Under the pieces are notes generated by a model. The model did not search any database, was not told the DNA's origin, and saw only the letters and a program-made list of their open reading frames with translations. From Smittia aterrima (Eukaryota > Arthropoda > Insecta > Diptera > Chironomidae), in contig CP093831.1 of NCBI GenBank assembly GCA_033063855.1, positions 17,484,001 through 17,548,000 on the forward strand: 64,000 nt of DNA, written 5' to 3'. A program made the position numbers and the translations under genes. Within the stretch, counting starts at the first letter, position 1; every line of letters starts with the position of its first letter. Positions 35,401-47,628 of this stretch are shown piece after piece.

Positions 35401-38400
35401 ATTGAATCCTTTGTTGAGGTTGGGTGTTTACGGCCTTATGACAGTTACCGAGGCTTTCAAAGAGAAGCCTTTAAGAAAGGAGAAGACAAGCTTGTGGTTA
35501 GTAATAGGATTAGAATGTCTAAGAGTTTCTTAGAGAGCATAGCAATTCTCTAAAGGGAAACCTTAGAAAAGAGCTTCGAAAATCTGTTCTTACTTCATAA
35601 AAATTATAATTGTGTCTAAGACTTCAATTGAATTGCCTGGCTTTAAATTATTTTCATCGGATCTTTTTAAGAAGAGAAGAGTCTCAATTCAGCTTGAATA
35701 ATTCATGATTCTTTCCTTCCTAAAATATATCAACCTTGAAGGCTTTCAAGCAGTGTGGCGTTGAATTTGATGCTTGAGATTGATATCAAATATTTTGAAA
35801 TCTGAGTTGATGGACAAATAAATATCAGATACCTCCTCACTGGCTTCAATCTGCTGCTGCCTTTAAATGACCAGAGCGACATATCTCAAATATATTTCGA
35901 AGAGTAAAGGGAGGAAAAAGTTTTCCGTAATAACAATTGATTTTCCGAGAAATTCGATATTTCGAGTTGTACGACGAAGTTTTCAGCCTCCGGCATTCTA
36001 AACGATTGGGCCGAAGATTTGTTTTCTCTACTAAGTCATCTTGATTCCTTGTCACCCGAAATATCGTTCCGTTCAATGTAAATGTCCACTCTCTTCGGCC
36101 GAAAAGAAAAATCTTTTGTTCAGCTTTCCAGGCAGCGAAGAACAACAACAACAGAAAGTTTTGTTATGGAAAAGATTTGCCGATAAACCTTTTTTCAATC
36201 TGCGTAATTCTTCGCCGCTGGGCGAAAGGAAAAGCTCCTTCATCGCCTTCACAATTTTGCTTCGCTAAATTGACTTTAAATGAGGTGTTGGCTCGAGAGT
36301 TCCTTCGACTGCGAATGCTTTTCAGACCCAAAACTGACTTAATCGTCTTGTCCAATTGAATTATCCACTCTCGAATGACTTCACTCACAACCACAACACA
36401 AAATAAGTTTCGATTCATCGCTTTTTATGCGATAAAACTATCAGAGAAGTCGTTTCATCTAAAAATAGTTTCCATTCAAACATTTCTTTGATTTTATTGA
36501 TCATATAGAATGTGTTTTCTGCTGCCTACGGCTAAAATGAGTTGGAAGTGGAAGGAGAAGCGGTCTCAAGATAATTTCAATCTACTCTAGAATCAAAAAC
36601 TCTGCACAACTCATCCTAAGCAAATAAATTAAAACCCCTTCGTTAAAAGCTTTCTCCTCACTTTGTTCATCTCCCTCTCCCCATGATGAGCAAATAAACA
36701 TGAACCCGGAAAGTTTCTCGTTCGATGCAATCGACACGGCTGATAGTTCAACCCAATGATTTAATTTACTAACTAAATATAATCGCTCACCCCACAAAAA
36801 TTTCCGTTTCAGATACAATTACCCTCTCAGCGCCTTTGTTGATCATCTCTTTCATCATACTGTTGATTAGTTATCTCCTGTTTTTATTGGCAATTTGTTC
36901 GCAAAAGTATAAAATATTTTATTTCGCTGCCGGAATTGGATTCATTATTTCGGGTAAGTAGAAATAGATTTTTGCTCTTTCCTTTTTTATGTCTCGCTTC
37001 AAGGCTTTGCGAGTGGGCGGAGGGAATCTCAGACTTTATCCTTTATGACGATACATTATTCAGAGGAAGGGGAGAAGAAGACGGGCTCTGCTTATGTTTA
37101 TGGTCTCATTATTTTCATTTACTTCTTAGTTAGCTTTTACTTTATTTAGAAGGAAGAAAAGCTTTTCTTCGAGAAATAATGAGGAAGCTAAAAGCTTCAA
37201 AGGATCATTTTATCTCACGCTTTCTTCTATCATCAAAGAACGAAGACGACTTTTCTAAGAATTGTCTGTGAGTTTGCCTTGCATTCAAAATGAAGAATAA
37301 TGAAACAGTTGGTTCAATAAGGAAGACGAGAAGTAATTGGAGCCTGTCGTGGGAATCAACGTCTGTCACTGTCACACATATTTTGATGTTGAAAAACTCG
37401 GTTTGAGACATTCTTACGACATTCTCTGTAAATCCTTTTGCTTACGACATCCACAAAACCAAACTTTTTGACTCTTTTGAGAACATCCCAAAGAAAGAAT
37501 GTCAACCTCGGTCGACATCTAAGAAGAAGAGACAAACCAAGTGAAACTGTTTTCATATAATTTTACTCAAGAGTCTCATAAATTTCAACTTTCAAGGAAC
37601 TGACGACGTTTATTCCCTTTTGAGTGCCAAGTCCGGTTATTAAACGAAACTTAGTATCGGTTACGATTAATAATAATTGGATAAGTTTAACAACTCAACT
37701 TAGTAATGAAAAAACTGAAAGACCCGCAAAAAAATTTCTCGAAAAGTCCACGAAAGTCTTTAGAGGTGGACGAGTTAAGATGGAAAGCAATTAGTGTAAT
37801 TAAGCCAACTTTTTTTGTCTCAAGAGAACTTTTTCAAATCTTTTTGTCTTAATGAATGAAATCAAAGCTAAATTACCGAACCCCGAAGCTATCAGCGTTT
37901 AATTAAAAATTATTGAATTTTTTTTTGCTTAGCATTATTATTATTGATTTATGAACTTTTCGATTGTCGTTGAAGCTTTTGTCGTTGCGTGGGAGCGTGA
38001 AAAAATAACAATTGGAGTTAAGGAGAATTGCGTAAAATGTTTTATTAATAAGAGAGACTGCTGTAGATTAAGCGACTGGCACCGATGGCAAAATAATTCT
38101 TCTGAAAGCTGAATTACAGCTCACTCGCTCGACTAACTCGATAGCCATTGTCGAAGCAATTAAAGCTCGATTTTATCTTTGTTTTCCTCTCGACGCTGCG
38201 GGACTTCTTGTAATAAATTTTGATGTCAAATCCATGCTCAATTTCATTCGCCATTGCAGGACTTCTGTCGTTGAGTGGGCTGATCATGTTCATATCAGTT
38301 TTCAAGTCAGAAGTTTACCACAAGCTACAGCCATACGCGTCTGAGAAGGATCCTCTGTTCACCTTCAATTACGGCCAGAGTTTCATACTTTATGTGATTG

Positions 38401-40562
38401 GATTTGTCGTTGTTGAGCTGTCAGGGATTTTAAACGTCTGTCTGTTCAATCGGCTTCAGAAGATTGCACAACATAATCAGGTGAGTGAGAAGCAATTCGA
38501 AATCCGCTTTCTTAAATCAATCAGTTTGTGAAAGCAAGAGACTTCTTCGTAAAAAGACGTTGAATTACTTTCCTTCTTTTGGAGATAATCAATTCGTCTT
38601 CTTAATAAGAATTCACTGAAATTTCCTGTCAAATCGAAATCCAATAAAAAATTCCGCTTCTCGCTCTTTTTTCTCGATGGACACGATCAGAACCGCTTCC
38701 ACCTGAATAATCACGTTAAGACTCAGTCAGTGGATTTACAAGTGTCAGCATCATCTACCGCCAACATGTGCCAACATCATGTTCCATTCCCAACCATCTT
38801 GGAGAACGGGTGAGCAGTGGGACGAAATAAATTTGCTCATATTATTGCTTCTAAGGCAGACCATGCGTTATCAAAGGCTGGTCACGTTCTCACGGGCTCA
38901 TTTTATTGCTTTCGCGACGAGCCATGCTTTTCAACGACGATTGAATTTGTTACGTCTTTAAACTGCGTCAGATAAATAAATTCGTTTAAAAGTTAAACAG
39001 AAAAAAAGAAACTGACAATGAAATCGGAATAAATTTTAAAGCTTTTTCGGTAAAATCAGGACGTTTGGACGCTTAAGCTGGTCAGATTAAGACGCCTTTA
39101 GGATTCTTGAGTCAGAAACATTCTGAGCCTTGATGCAAACAACCTTTTTTCTACTTTGTCTCTCTCTCTCACCGTTCCACAGCAATTTGCCGCAGATGCG
39201 TCGCTGCTCTCACCATTCGACTCCCAACCACAGAAACAATTTGCTGTCACAGCAGGTGACGCATTTCGATGAGTTTAATAATCGCACAGTGTCAACACCA
39301 TTCAGACGTAATGCCTCAACATCTACACTTGATCTCGTAGGCGAGAATGATGGCGACATTATGTCTACGAAAAGCAATCACCGAACGATAAACATTAACA
39401 AAGATAAATCTTGTGTCAGCAATAAACTGGACTTTAATAATATTTGCGGGATGATGCGACTGTCCGCGAATAGCAAAAGCAAAGACTCGAATTCAAAGGA
39501 TAGTCTCCATCGGCTTGGGCGACTCAAACCTGCGAAGAATGTTTATTACATAGAAAATCGTAAAGACGATGAACCAAACATTTTCATAATCGATCCGTCT
39601 ACAATCAGTAAACATAAACGATGTCATCAACTACAGAAATCTCTAGAGGATGTTCGAGTTCAAAAGATGAATCATCCGCAACCTGAGGCAGCAAATTATA
39701 ATGATGATTGTGATGCGAATATTGGTTGGAACTTCATGGATCGAAATTATTATGGAAGTCGAACACTCCCGCGCGATTTCGCTCGTCGAAATATTCGACC
39801 AGGTCTCGATAATCTACTCAACGTTACGCAGCATGACTCTAAAGAGATGAATAGGTGAGACATGTGCTCTAAAGCAAACTGATTAATGACACTGGCAGAT
39901 GGGACAACGTTCGTCATCATTCTCAATACTTATTTCATGACTCTAAATGACTCTGACACGCCATTTCTCAGAGGCACATTTTCTTAAAGGCAATGAAGAA
40001 AATTATTCCCATCAGAGCTTTTTTATGTTTCTAATATTTATAACGAGGAGCGTGCGTCGAAATAAAAAATTCTGAAAACTTTGAGTCGTCTTTCGAAAGC
40101 AGATTTGATTATCAATTCATAAAGCTTCCAAAGAATCTAATTTTCTGGCGACGAAACTGGCGACTTTCTGAATTAAACTTTTGAATAAACAAAATATTCT
40201 AAGAATTTCTTTCTTTCAGTTATAATCAATTTGCAAATGAGAACACCAACGAGTTCTATCCACCTCCAATTGGATTTGCCTTTCACCACAGTTCGTTCGA
40301 CGAGCTCTCGTCATCAAAGTCAAATCGAGGCAGTGGCCATGTCAATTTCGTCGAGCCACCGAAGGAGTATCAATGGCCGAAAGTAATTCCCAAGTCTCCG
40401 TCATCCTTTTCGATGAATTCGTTCAGACTTCAACGGCAGCCGCAAGTCAACAAATGCCCAAATTACAATTGGCTAGACGAGATTGAGTACGAGCGACGGA
40501 AGTCATTGAGCGGGTTTAAGGACAATGATGTCAAAAGCAAAGACTTTGGAACTGCCGTTTAG
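32429..40562 (+). CDS. stg1: Stargazin-like calcium channel gamma subunit / AMPA-receptor auxiliary protein
   Basis: Seven coding exons: 32429-32733, 32873-33042, 34480-34608, 36813-36953, 38260-38480, 39196-39854, 40220-40562. They sum to 1968 nt (655 residues) and all junctions keep phase. Four membrane segments are visible near residues 92-116, 207-230, 238-260 and 290-313. The first extracellular loop has the claudin/PMP22-type SLW..C signature (ASLWIVC) and a second Cys (KNCSQ), with several N-glycosylation sites. The long cytoplasmic tail ends in GTAV, a class I PDZ ligand. Family members traffic and modulate ionotropic glutamate receptors. The N-terminal cytoplasmic part, about 90 residues, is longer than in vertebrate stargazin. 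The start is the only ATG in frame in exon 1. Exon 2 uses the AG at 32871-32872, because the later AGs break the frame. Confidence 0.92.
33043..39195 (+). other. Large introns of stg1
   Basis: Introns 33043-34479, 34609-36812, 36954-38259 and 38481-39195 hold no supported nested gene. An 83-codon frame at 35302-35553 has no recognisable features and is taken as chance. These introns contrast with the 52-110 nt introns of the genes farther right. Confidence 0.6.
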
Positions 40563-40750
40563 AGAAACCAAAATTAATTAAGAGAGACGAATACTTAGAG
40601 AGTCGTCTTCGGTGTTTCGACTTCCTTTAATCTCCTTATGTTTAACGTTGTCATGTAAAGGAATCTTTGGAGATGCTTCCAATTGGTTTCTAAGGAAATT
40701 GTAGATTCCACTTCTCAACTCATCTAGGGCCAACCTGGAAAATGTGATGG

Positions 40751-40840
40751 AATAAAATGTTTTGCTGTAATTGTGATGACAAATTTTGTGTATTGAAATG
40801 AAAATTCCTTTTGTACATGAAACGTTTGACGGAAAATAAA
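40751..40840 (+). terminator. Candidate poly(A) signals of stg1
   Basis: AATAAA at 40751-40756 and 40835-40840, 189 and 273 nt after the stop. The second is 29 bp from the stop codon of the convergent LisH-protein gene, so the 3' ends are likely to overlap. Confidence 0.45.
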
Positions 40841-40868
40841 TTAAATGACATCCCATTCGAATCCAATT

Positions 40869-42281
40869 TTAATTGTTTTCGCCGCTTTTGATGTCAGACT
40901 CAAAAGACTTTGAGCTATATGTCGCTTCGGAGGAATTTTCCGAGTGCAATTTCCTGCACTTGTTGAGATCGACACAAGCGTTAATTTCAGGGCTTTTGTT
41001 ATTTGGAGATAATTTTGTTTGCTTTATCGTTTCCTTCGCAGCATAATCGAGATCGAGCGACTGAAGGAAAATTTCATCTTGCTTTTCCATGTTTTGGATT
41101 TTCTGACAAGTTGTTTGGAAAATCTCGCTTATTTCATTTACTATCGGATGCGGAGTGTTTTCATCTTTTTCTTCCTTCTGCTTCACTGACTTTCTGCGGT
41201 AAAGATTTGCAAGTTTTGACTTTTCTCGTTCAAGTTTTTTTCGACATTCGCGTTGAACTTTTGACTTCTCATCGTTCATGACCCGAGCAAATGACTTTTG
41301 AAGTTTCTTTAGAAAACGACGACCGTTCTCCGAGTTCTTGAGATCGTCCATCCAATCTTCGTAGTTTCGGTGTCGTGGTTCATTGATTTGTTTTATGTCT
41401 CGGCAAATACTTTCAAAATTTCCTATGCAACCATTCAGTTGACTCATGATACTTCCGACATGACCAATGATGGATTTGGATTCATCTGAGTTCGGATTAT
41501 GTTTCAAGTCATCGAGTTTATGTGTGATCACGTTAATATTGCTGGACATTTTCTCTAGATTCTGAGCAATCACAGTTACGTCCTTGACCTTCTTTGGTTT
41601 TCTTGCTTTAAACTCTAGAGAAACGAGTCCATGATTTTTTCCTCGTTTTGATTTCTTTGATCTTTTTAAAGTAGCCTCTCTCACTGAGTTATCCAAAGGT
41701 TGTTGAACAATCTCAGTTTGAATTCCAACATTTCTTGTTTCAACTGAATTGTGATTTTGAACGAGCTCTTTAAGAATGACACTCAGCAGAGAGCTGTTTG
41801 ATGTTTTGTAAACATTTTGAATTCTTCGGGCGATTTTGTCAGTTTTGCCGATCCCTGTAAACATATTTTCAAGTATTTTAATCGTAATCTAATATTTCGT
41901 CTTACCCAGCAGTTCCACGAGATCTTGAATCTCTTCTTTCTTGAATCTGAAGTTATCTTCCTTTTCAAAGTTGGGAAGAATCGACGCATGTCGAGTTTCA
42001 GTGAAAAGAACGGACAGAGTTAAGTGATTACTTTGATTGTAGAGATGCTCTGCTTGAAGAGAATCAACTACATATTCCTTTGGATTGAATTGATTCTTTC
42101 GTTTCTCTTTTTCCAATCGTTTGGCGAGTTCAGTCTTTTGAAAATCGACTACTAGTTCTTTGCGAAGTTTCCGAGTATAATTTTGTGTAATTTCCTTTTG
42201 ATACATCCAATTGTGAAACATTTCTTTGAATTCGTCTTCAGGAATTTTCTTTATTTCGTCGAGATTCAAAGCTTCTGTCAT
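40869..42281 (-). CDS. LisH-domain protein resembling the N-terminal half of OFD1
   Basis: Two exons, 42281-41906 and 41854-40869 (1362 nt, 453 residues), with a 51-nt GT-AG intron. The ATG at 42281-42279 (MTEALNLDEI) is the first true ATG; the frame upstream has only a TTG. Residues about 70-97 match a LisH motif (VVDSLQAEHLYNQSNHLTLS), preceded by a charged helix starting with a DEFKEMFHNWM segment. After the LisH comes an ALL-alpha segment (NSSLLSVILKELVQN) in the same order as in OFD1, a centriolar satellite and distal-centriole protein. The rest is Lys/Glu-rich and probably coiled coil, containing FARVMNDEKSKVQREC. It lacks the full coiled-coil length of vertebrate OFD1. Assignment to OFD1 is by motif order; other LisH centrosomal proteins remain possible. 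Confidence 0.7.
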
Positions 42282-45200
42282 CTCGAGCAATTTCTAGTCA
42301 CTTTATTTCAAATTAATTTTTTCTTCGAAAAATTCAATAACAAACAAGTTTCCGTTGAACTGATTTGCTTTTTTCGTGGAAATGTCTTGCACAATTGACT
42401 CTGGATTGTTCAAGGCATATTAAATTTAAAAAAATCCCTTAACGTTTTTTTAACAAATTTTTCATATGAAAATATGTAGAAATAAATTTTCTTCCCCTTC
42501 TTATCACATTTACAAGAAAAAAAACCATTAGATATTATTTAGTTGATATTTAATTTGATAAGAGTAATTTCGCAGTAATCAATGTTATTTTAAATTGCCA
42601 AGAATGTTTTTAATGATTTAGATAAAACGAATGATAAAGGAAGTTTAATTTGTGATTAGATAAAAGAGTTTTTATTGCTGCGACGATTCAAGTGACAATC
42701 CTCCTTCAGCCAAATCTTTACTGATAAGAATCAAGTTTAAGTGGCAGATTTTGCTTCTTGAAATGTTTTAATCGAGTAGTCCACGAAATCTGAAGTGTGT
42801 GATATCATCGAGGATTGTTTTGATTTGGCAAAGAACTTTCGAAGAACGGAACATAAAAATGCTTTGGGGAATTCCATTCTGATGATGGTTCGTAAAAACT
42901 GGTCTGCAAAGAATTATTTTTGAAGCGAGGTAAATATTAATTCGGCGAACTTAACGATGATGCAAGACGAAGAAGCCTAAGTTAATTTTTGGGTGTTGCG
43001 TGTCATCGCTTTTTCTCTGCCTTTTAAATCTCATTCTTCGTTCCGCTGTAATATTATTCAGGGCTGAAGACAATTAAATTAAGTGAAGTTGGTTCTTAAA
43101 AATGTTCTTCTTGAATCTCTGTTCTCTTCCAAAAAGATCGCAATCTCAACGGAAAGGTTTAGTCATAAAGTCAGGGATTTGAAATGTATTTCAAAGAGTC
43201 GAGTTAATATTGAAAGGCAAATGTAATTCAAAGCGAAATTCCTCTTCATCTTACAATGTGCTTTTATTTCAAGGTCAAAAAGCAACAACTAAGCATTGTT
43301 AGGGATCATTTGGTTCTCGAGTTAGAATCGAGAGTGTTTGCAATTCCCACAATAAATCGTGATGTACTACGTTGACGTTGATTTGCATATTGATTGCCCT
43401 CTGAGTCACATGCCTTCCTCATCTCAGCAAAGCAAGTGACGGTTCACATGAAAATGAAAGATGTCTTGAAATTAATTCAGAAAGTGAAAGTTTCTAGACC
43501 AAAAATTAAGTTTGATTGATAGAAAATTGCGGAAGCTTCTCGACAATCAAAGCTATGAATTGTCAACGATTGTAAAACCCGGTTCACCTCGAAATTCCTT
43601 CATCTTCTCTGTCTTCCACCAACTGCGTCATTTTCCGTAACTTATTACGTCACATTCACGTGTAAAGGGCTTGAAGTCAGACGAAAATCTCTAAATGTGC
43701 TTTGGCTTTCTAATTAATTGATCATTTGTTATCGAATATTTATTTTCGTGGATCACTGAATCATTTCAAGGCAGATTTCATTCGACTGTCACTGTCACGA
43801 TCAATGATTAATGTGTTCACGTCTAAAAGCACGCCTAACTAATGACACGTTAGGAGATTCTTCCTAATTTAGCATTTTGAAGAATTGAACTCGGAGAATT
43901 ATTGAGTAATTGCTCATTCTATAATCTTTGACATTTGAAGATGGTCAAGGTTATTGGTTGACTTTAAATTTGTCAGAGAGATTCCCTAGGAAATCTCGAG
44001 AATGATAAGGAAATGTATTTTCAATTCTGTGAATCACTTGTTGATCTCATCACAAAATTTTTTTACATTCCAATAACTGTACGAGCTTCATTCATTATGT
44101 TTGCTTAATTTCTTACGATTTAATTGTTCATAGAACTAAACAAAATTGTTTTGAAGGAAGAAAATTATCTTTACTCGTTCTTATCGAGAGAATGTGTCGC
44201 AATAAACGTAAATTACCTTCAAATTAAAAAGAGAATCGTCGCATTTGCCGGGGAAACTTCAATCATTTCCATCGAAAATAATCGAGAAAAATGTTTCTTT
44301 ATTGAGCATCGTGTTGCTCGCTCTCTCTCCATTGTTTTCAAGAATCAGACAAATTTTATATCGAAAGCGACGAAACCGAAAAGAACTGGAAGTTGCTGTT
44401 TTTTTTTGTTAGGCTCAGTTGCTTCTCGACTGCGATCGTGAGTGGTTTGAAAAAAATAAGCAGCGAGCGAAGCAAATTAAATTGTGAAAACCACAAAATC
44501 AAAAGTGACGACTCGAATCGATTTTATAAATCAACAACTTTTTGTGGCTAATTGTGGATGATTTATTATCATAAACAGGTGATTATTGTTCGGACTAAAT
44601 GAATAAATGGAGCTTTCGGTTAAAATAAAAGTCAGTTTTGAAGGTGAATCCGCGGCTAAGTGAATGTGCGGAACTTTAAGCGATGCGTTGCTAGAAACAT
44701 TTTTTGGATCAAGTTCATTGAAAATATTTTTTATTGCACAAGGAAATCAAAAGAAACAATCAAAAAGTAAAAGTTCGTCGAAACCTGTTGCATTTAGCCA
44801 CCTAAGTCATGAGAAAAGTTCAATCGAGCGTGATTTTATTATTTTTGTGTCAACTTTGTTAGTCGCAACATTCACGCGATCAAGTGGAAAATTCATTTAC
44901 AATTTGCAACTCGTTCAATCGCGTCACACGATTAATTTATTCATCGAAAGGGTTGAAGAGGAAAGACGTTAATGAACAGCATCGGAGAGAAGATTTCGGA
45001 AAAGAATCTTTAGTTTTGTTTTAAATTGAATATAATGTGTTTTCCAGCAATATTTCAAAGGCTTTTACCGATATCTCCCGATGAGAGACATTCTAGTCAT
45101 CAACTGGAAATTTATGGAAATTCACGTTACACGAGTCGGTTAATAAACAAAGTAAATTGTATTCGGAACATTTTGCTAAGTAAAGTAACAGACACATTAA

Positions 45201-45519
45201 GTCAATAGAGTTGTGCAATTCGTAAATTGTTTGCTGAAAAGTATAAAACTGATGAGTTCGCTTTGCGTTGCAAAAAAACTTCAAGCTGTTACTAGAAGCT
45301 GCAAGTTGACTCAAAGAAATTTCTAGGAATTGCGCTCCAACGCCCTCGACTCTGATTAAAAATGCACGAATGTCTTTCACGTCTTCCTCAATTAAGTTCT
45401 GCTTCGCTTGATTAATTGAACCGTGAATGATTAAAGCGTGACACTGCTCCACGCATCAGAGTTCTTTAATTTCTTAAACGTCCTTTACTCGGTAGGAAAA
45501 TTGAAAATTCACATCAATC
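42282..45519. other. Intergenic region upstream of the glutamate transporter
   Basis: No supported coding exon. An acceptor at 45493-45494 (TTTACTCGGTAG) just before the transporter ATG suggests a spliced 5' UTR. Possible upstream exons end at GTGAGT 44438 or GTGATT 44579, the latter following a TATA-like TTTTATAAAT near 44523; neither is proven. Confidence 0.4.
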
Positions 45520-47343
45520 ATGAAGGTGACAATGAACAAACATGTTAAGGAACATTTGCTTACGATTCTTACGATCGGAGCTGTTATTCTTGGAGTGATT
45601 GCTGGAGTTATTGTTCGAGCAGTTGGACTCGAAGGAGATGGCGACAAATTCCCACCAAGAATAGTTATGTACGTCAATTTCATCGGAGACATCTTCCTTC
45701 GAATCCTCAAGTCGCTGATTCTTCCTCTCGTCGTCTCATCGCTGATTTCCGCTGTTGGATCTCTTGACATTTCTCTCTCAAAGAAAATCGGAGTTCGAGC
45801 AATTCTTTATTACATGCTCACAACAGTTCTTGCTGTTATCCTTGGAATCATTCTTGTCATGGTGATCCGTCCAGGAGGTGATGGAATGGAGAATGGAGAG
45901 AGCACAAACGGTAAACAAGCAACGCGTTATGTCACCACGCCTGATACAATGCTCGATCTTGTTCGGTAAGTTGAATGAACTTATGAAAAGCGTGGGAATT
46001 TTTCAAAAAAATCTCAATTTGAATGGCAGAACTTTACATGAAAAGTCAGAGCTGCTCTACCTTTTACAATAAATTTTCTGGAAGAGAAAGTAATCGTATT
46101 GAAAAGGTTGAGCATGCCTGAGTTAACCGTTGACTTTATTTGGATAAACATGCAGTTTTACTAATGACGCATCTCGCACTGGTTTGATTCGGTTGAGATG
46201 AAATTTATTCCCCAATTTTATCGTTTCGCGTGTCAAGGTCGATTTATTGATTCGAATTCTCTTTTACTTCTCTTCCGTAGCAATATCTTTCCACCAAATA
46301 TTGTTCAAGCGACGATTCAGCAATATCAAACCGAACTGAAACCAACAGCGGAACATAATTCGACTGATGATCTCAGTGAATGGGACATCTCCGGCAAATA
46401 TTCAGAAGGTAAGAGCTTACATTATGCGCTTACTTGATGATTATTAATTCATTTTTATTTAGGAATGAACATCATGGGTCTCGTCGTTTCGTCGATCGTG
46501 TTTGGAATCGCAATTTCATCCGCACGAGCACAAACAAGGAATCTTTTAGTTGTTTTTAATGAACTATCGCAGACAATGATGAGAGTGACCGGTTGGGTGA
46601 TTTGGTTGAGTCCTATCGGAGTTTTCTTCTTGATTCTCTCAAAGCTCATGGAGATGGACAACATCTTGGGAGTCTTCGCAAAACTCGGTCTTTATTTCTT
46701 GACAGTCGCTGGTGGAATTTTATTCCATGGATTCGTCATTCTGCCAATTATTTTTTACTGTATCACGAAACGAAATCCAGTAAAGTTCATTGGAAATATG
46801 GCTCAAGCGATTGCAACAGCTTTCGGAACCAGCAGTTCATCGGCAACTCTCCCAGCAACAATACAATGCCTCGAACAAAATAACAATGTTGACCCTCGCG
46901 TGGCGAGGTTTGTTCTTCCAATTGGAGCTACAATCAACATGGACGGAACTGCGCTCTATGAAGCTGTGGCTGCAATCTTTATTGCCCAATTGCGTGGCGT
47001 TCAAATGACATTTACAAATATCTTGGCTGTTAGCATCACAGCAACTGCTGCTTCAATTGGAGCTGCAGGAATTCCTCAAGCTGGACTTGTTACACTCGTG
47101 ATGGTTCTTGATACAGTTGGCCTTCCAGCTGAAGATGTTTCACTGATTATTGCAGTCGATTGGATGCTCGACAGAATCCGAACTGTTGTCAATGTTTTGG
47201 GAGATTCGTTCGGTGGAGCAATTGTTGAACATTACAGCAGAAATGAATTGAAAATTATTCCGGAAGTTGTAACTGTTAACAACAATGAAGTGTCGAATGG
47301 TTTAAAAGGAGCTGACAATGCAACATTCGACGAACGAATGTAA
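45520..47343 (+). CDS. Eaat: Excitatory amino-acid transporter (SLC1 family)
   Basis: Three exons, 45520-45965, 46281-46408 and 46463-47343, sum to 1455 nt (484 residues). The family's serine-rich hairpin motif is present as TSSSSATLPAT (residues 314-324), as is NMDGTALYE (350-358). In the last helix the motif DWMLDRIRT..NVLGD keeps the equivalents of the bacterial GltPh residues Asp394, Arg397, Asn401 and Asp405 (here about 428, 431, 435 and 439). The Arg indicates acidic amino acids (glutamate/aspartate) rather than neutral substrates. The variable extracellular loop has NST for glycosylation. Insects have glial and neuronal paralogues; I cannot say which this is. It would clear synaptic glutamate with Na+ coupling at the plasma membrane. 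Confidence 0.93.
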
Positions 47344-47591
47344 ATCCTCCTCGATTGTGACTCGTCTCAAGTGACAAGAATGTGATTGAAGTTTCTTCAA
47401 GTAATGTCCTTTAATTCGTACAAAATGGAATTTAAATTGATATTTTCTAAAAATTATTCATGAAATCAACGTAAGTGCAGCAGCCACAAACTTAAGCAAG
47501 TCGAATTTATTCGCCAATTATAGATTTTACTTTCAGTTTTAAACCTTATTAAAGTTCATTGAAAAGATTAAAGCTTTTAAGAGTTTTAGAG

Positions 47592-47597
47592 TTTATT
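47592..47597 (-). terminator. Poly(A) signal of Amt
   Basis: AATAAA on the minus strand, 32 nt past the Amt stop. The convergent transporter ends at 47343 on the other strand, with an ATTAAA near 47547. Confidence 0.55.
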
Positions 47598-47628
47598 TTT
47601 CCTCTAAATTGAAAGCAACAATTATTTC

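Noticed and set aside
39181..39195. Acceptor TTCCACAG (39182) for stg1 exon 6
   Set aside because: Joining there in phase 0 leads to a stop after 28 codons, while the AG at 39195 keeps a 219-codon frame.
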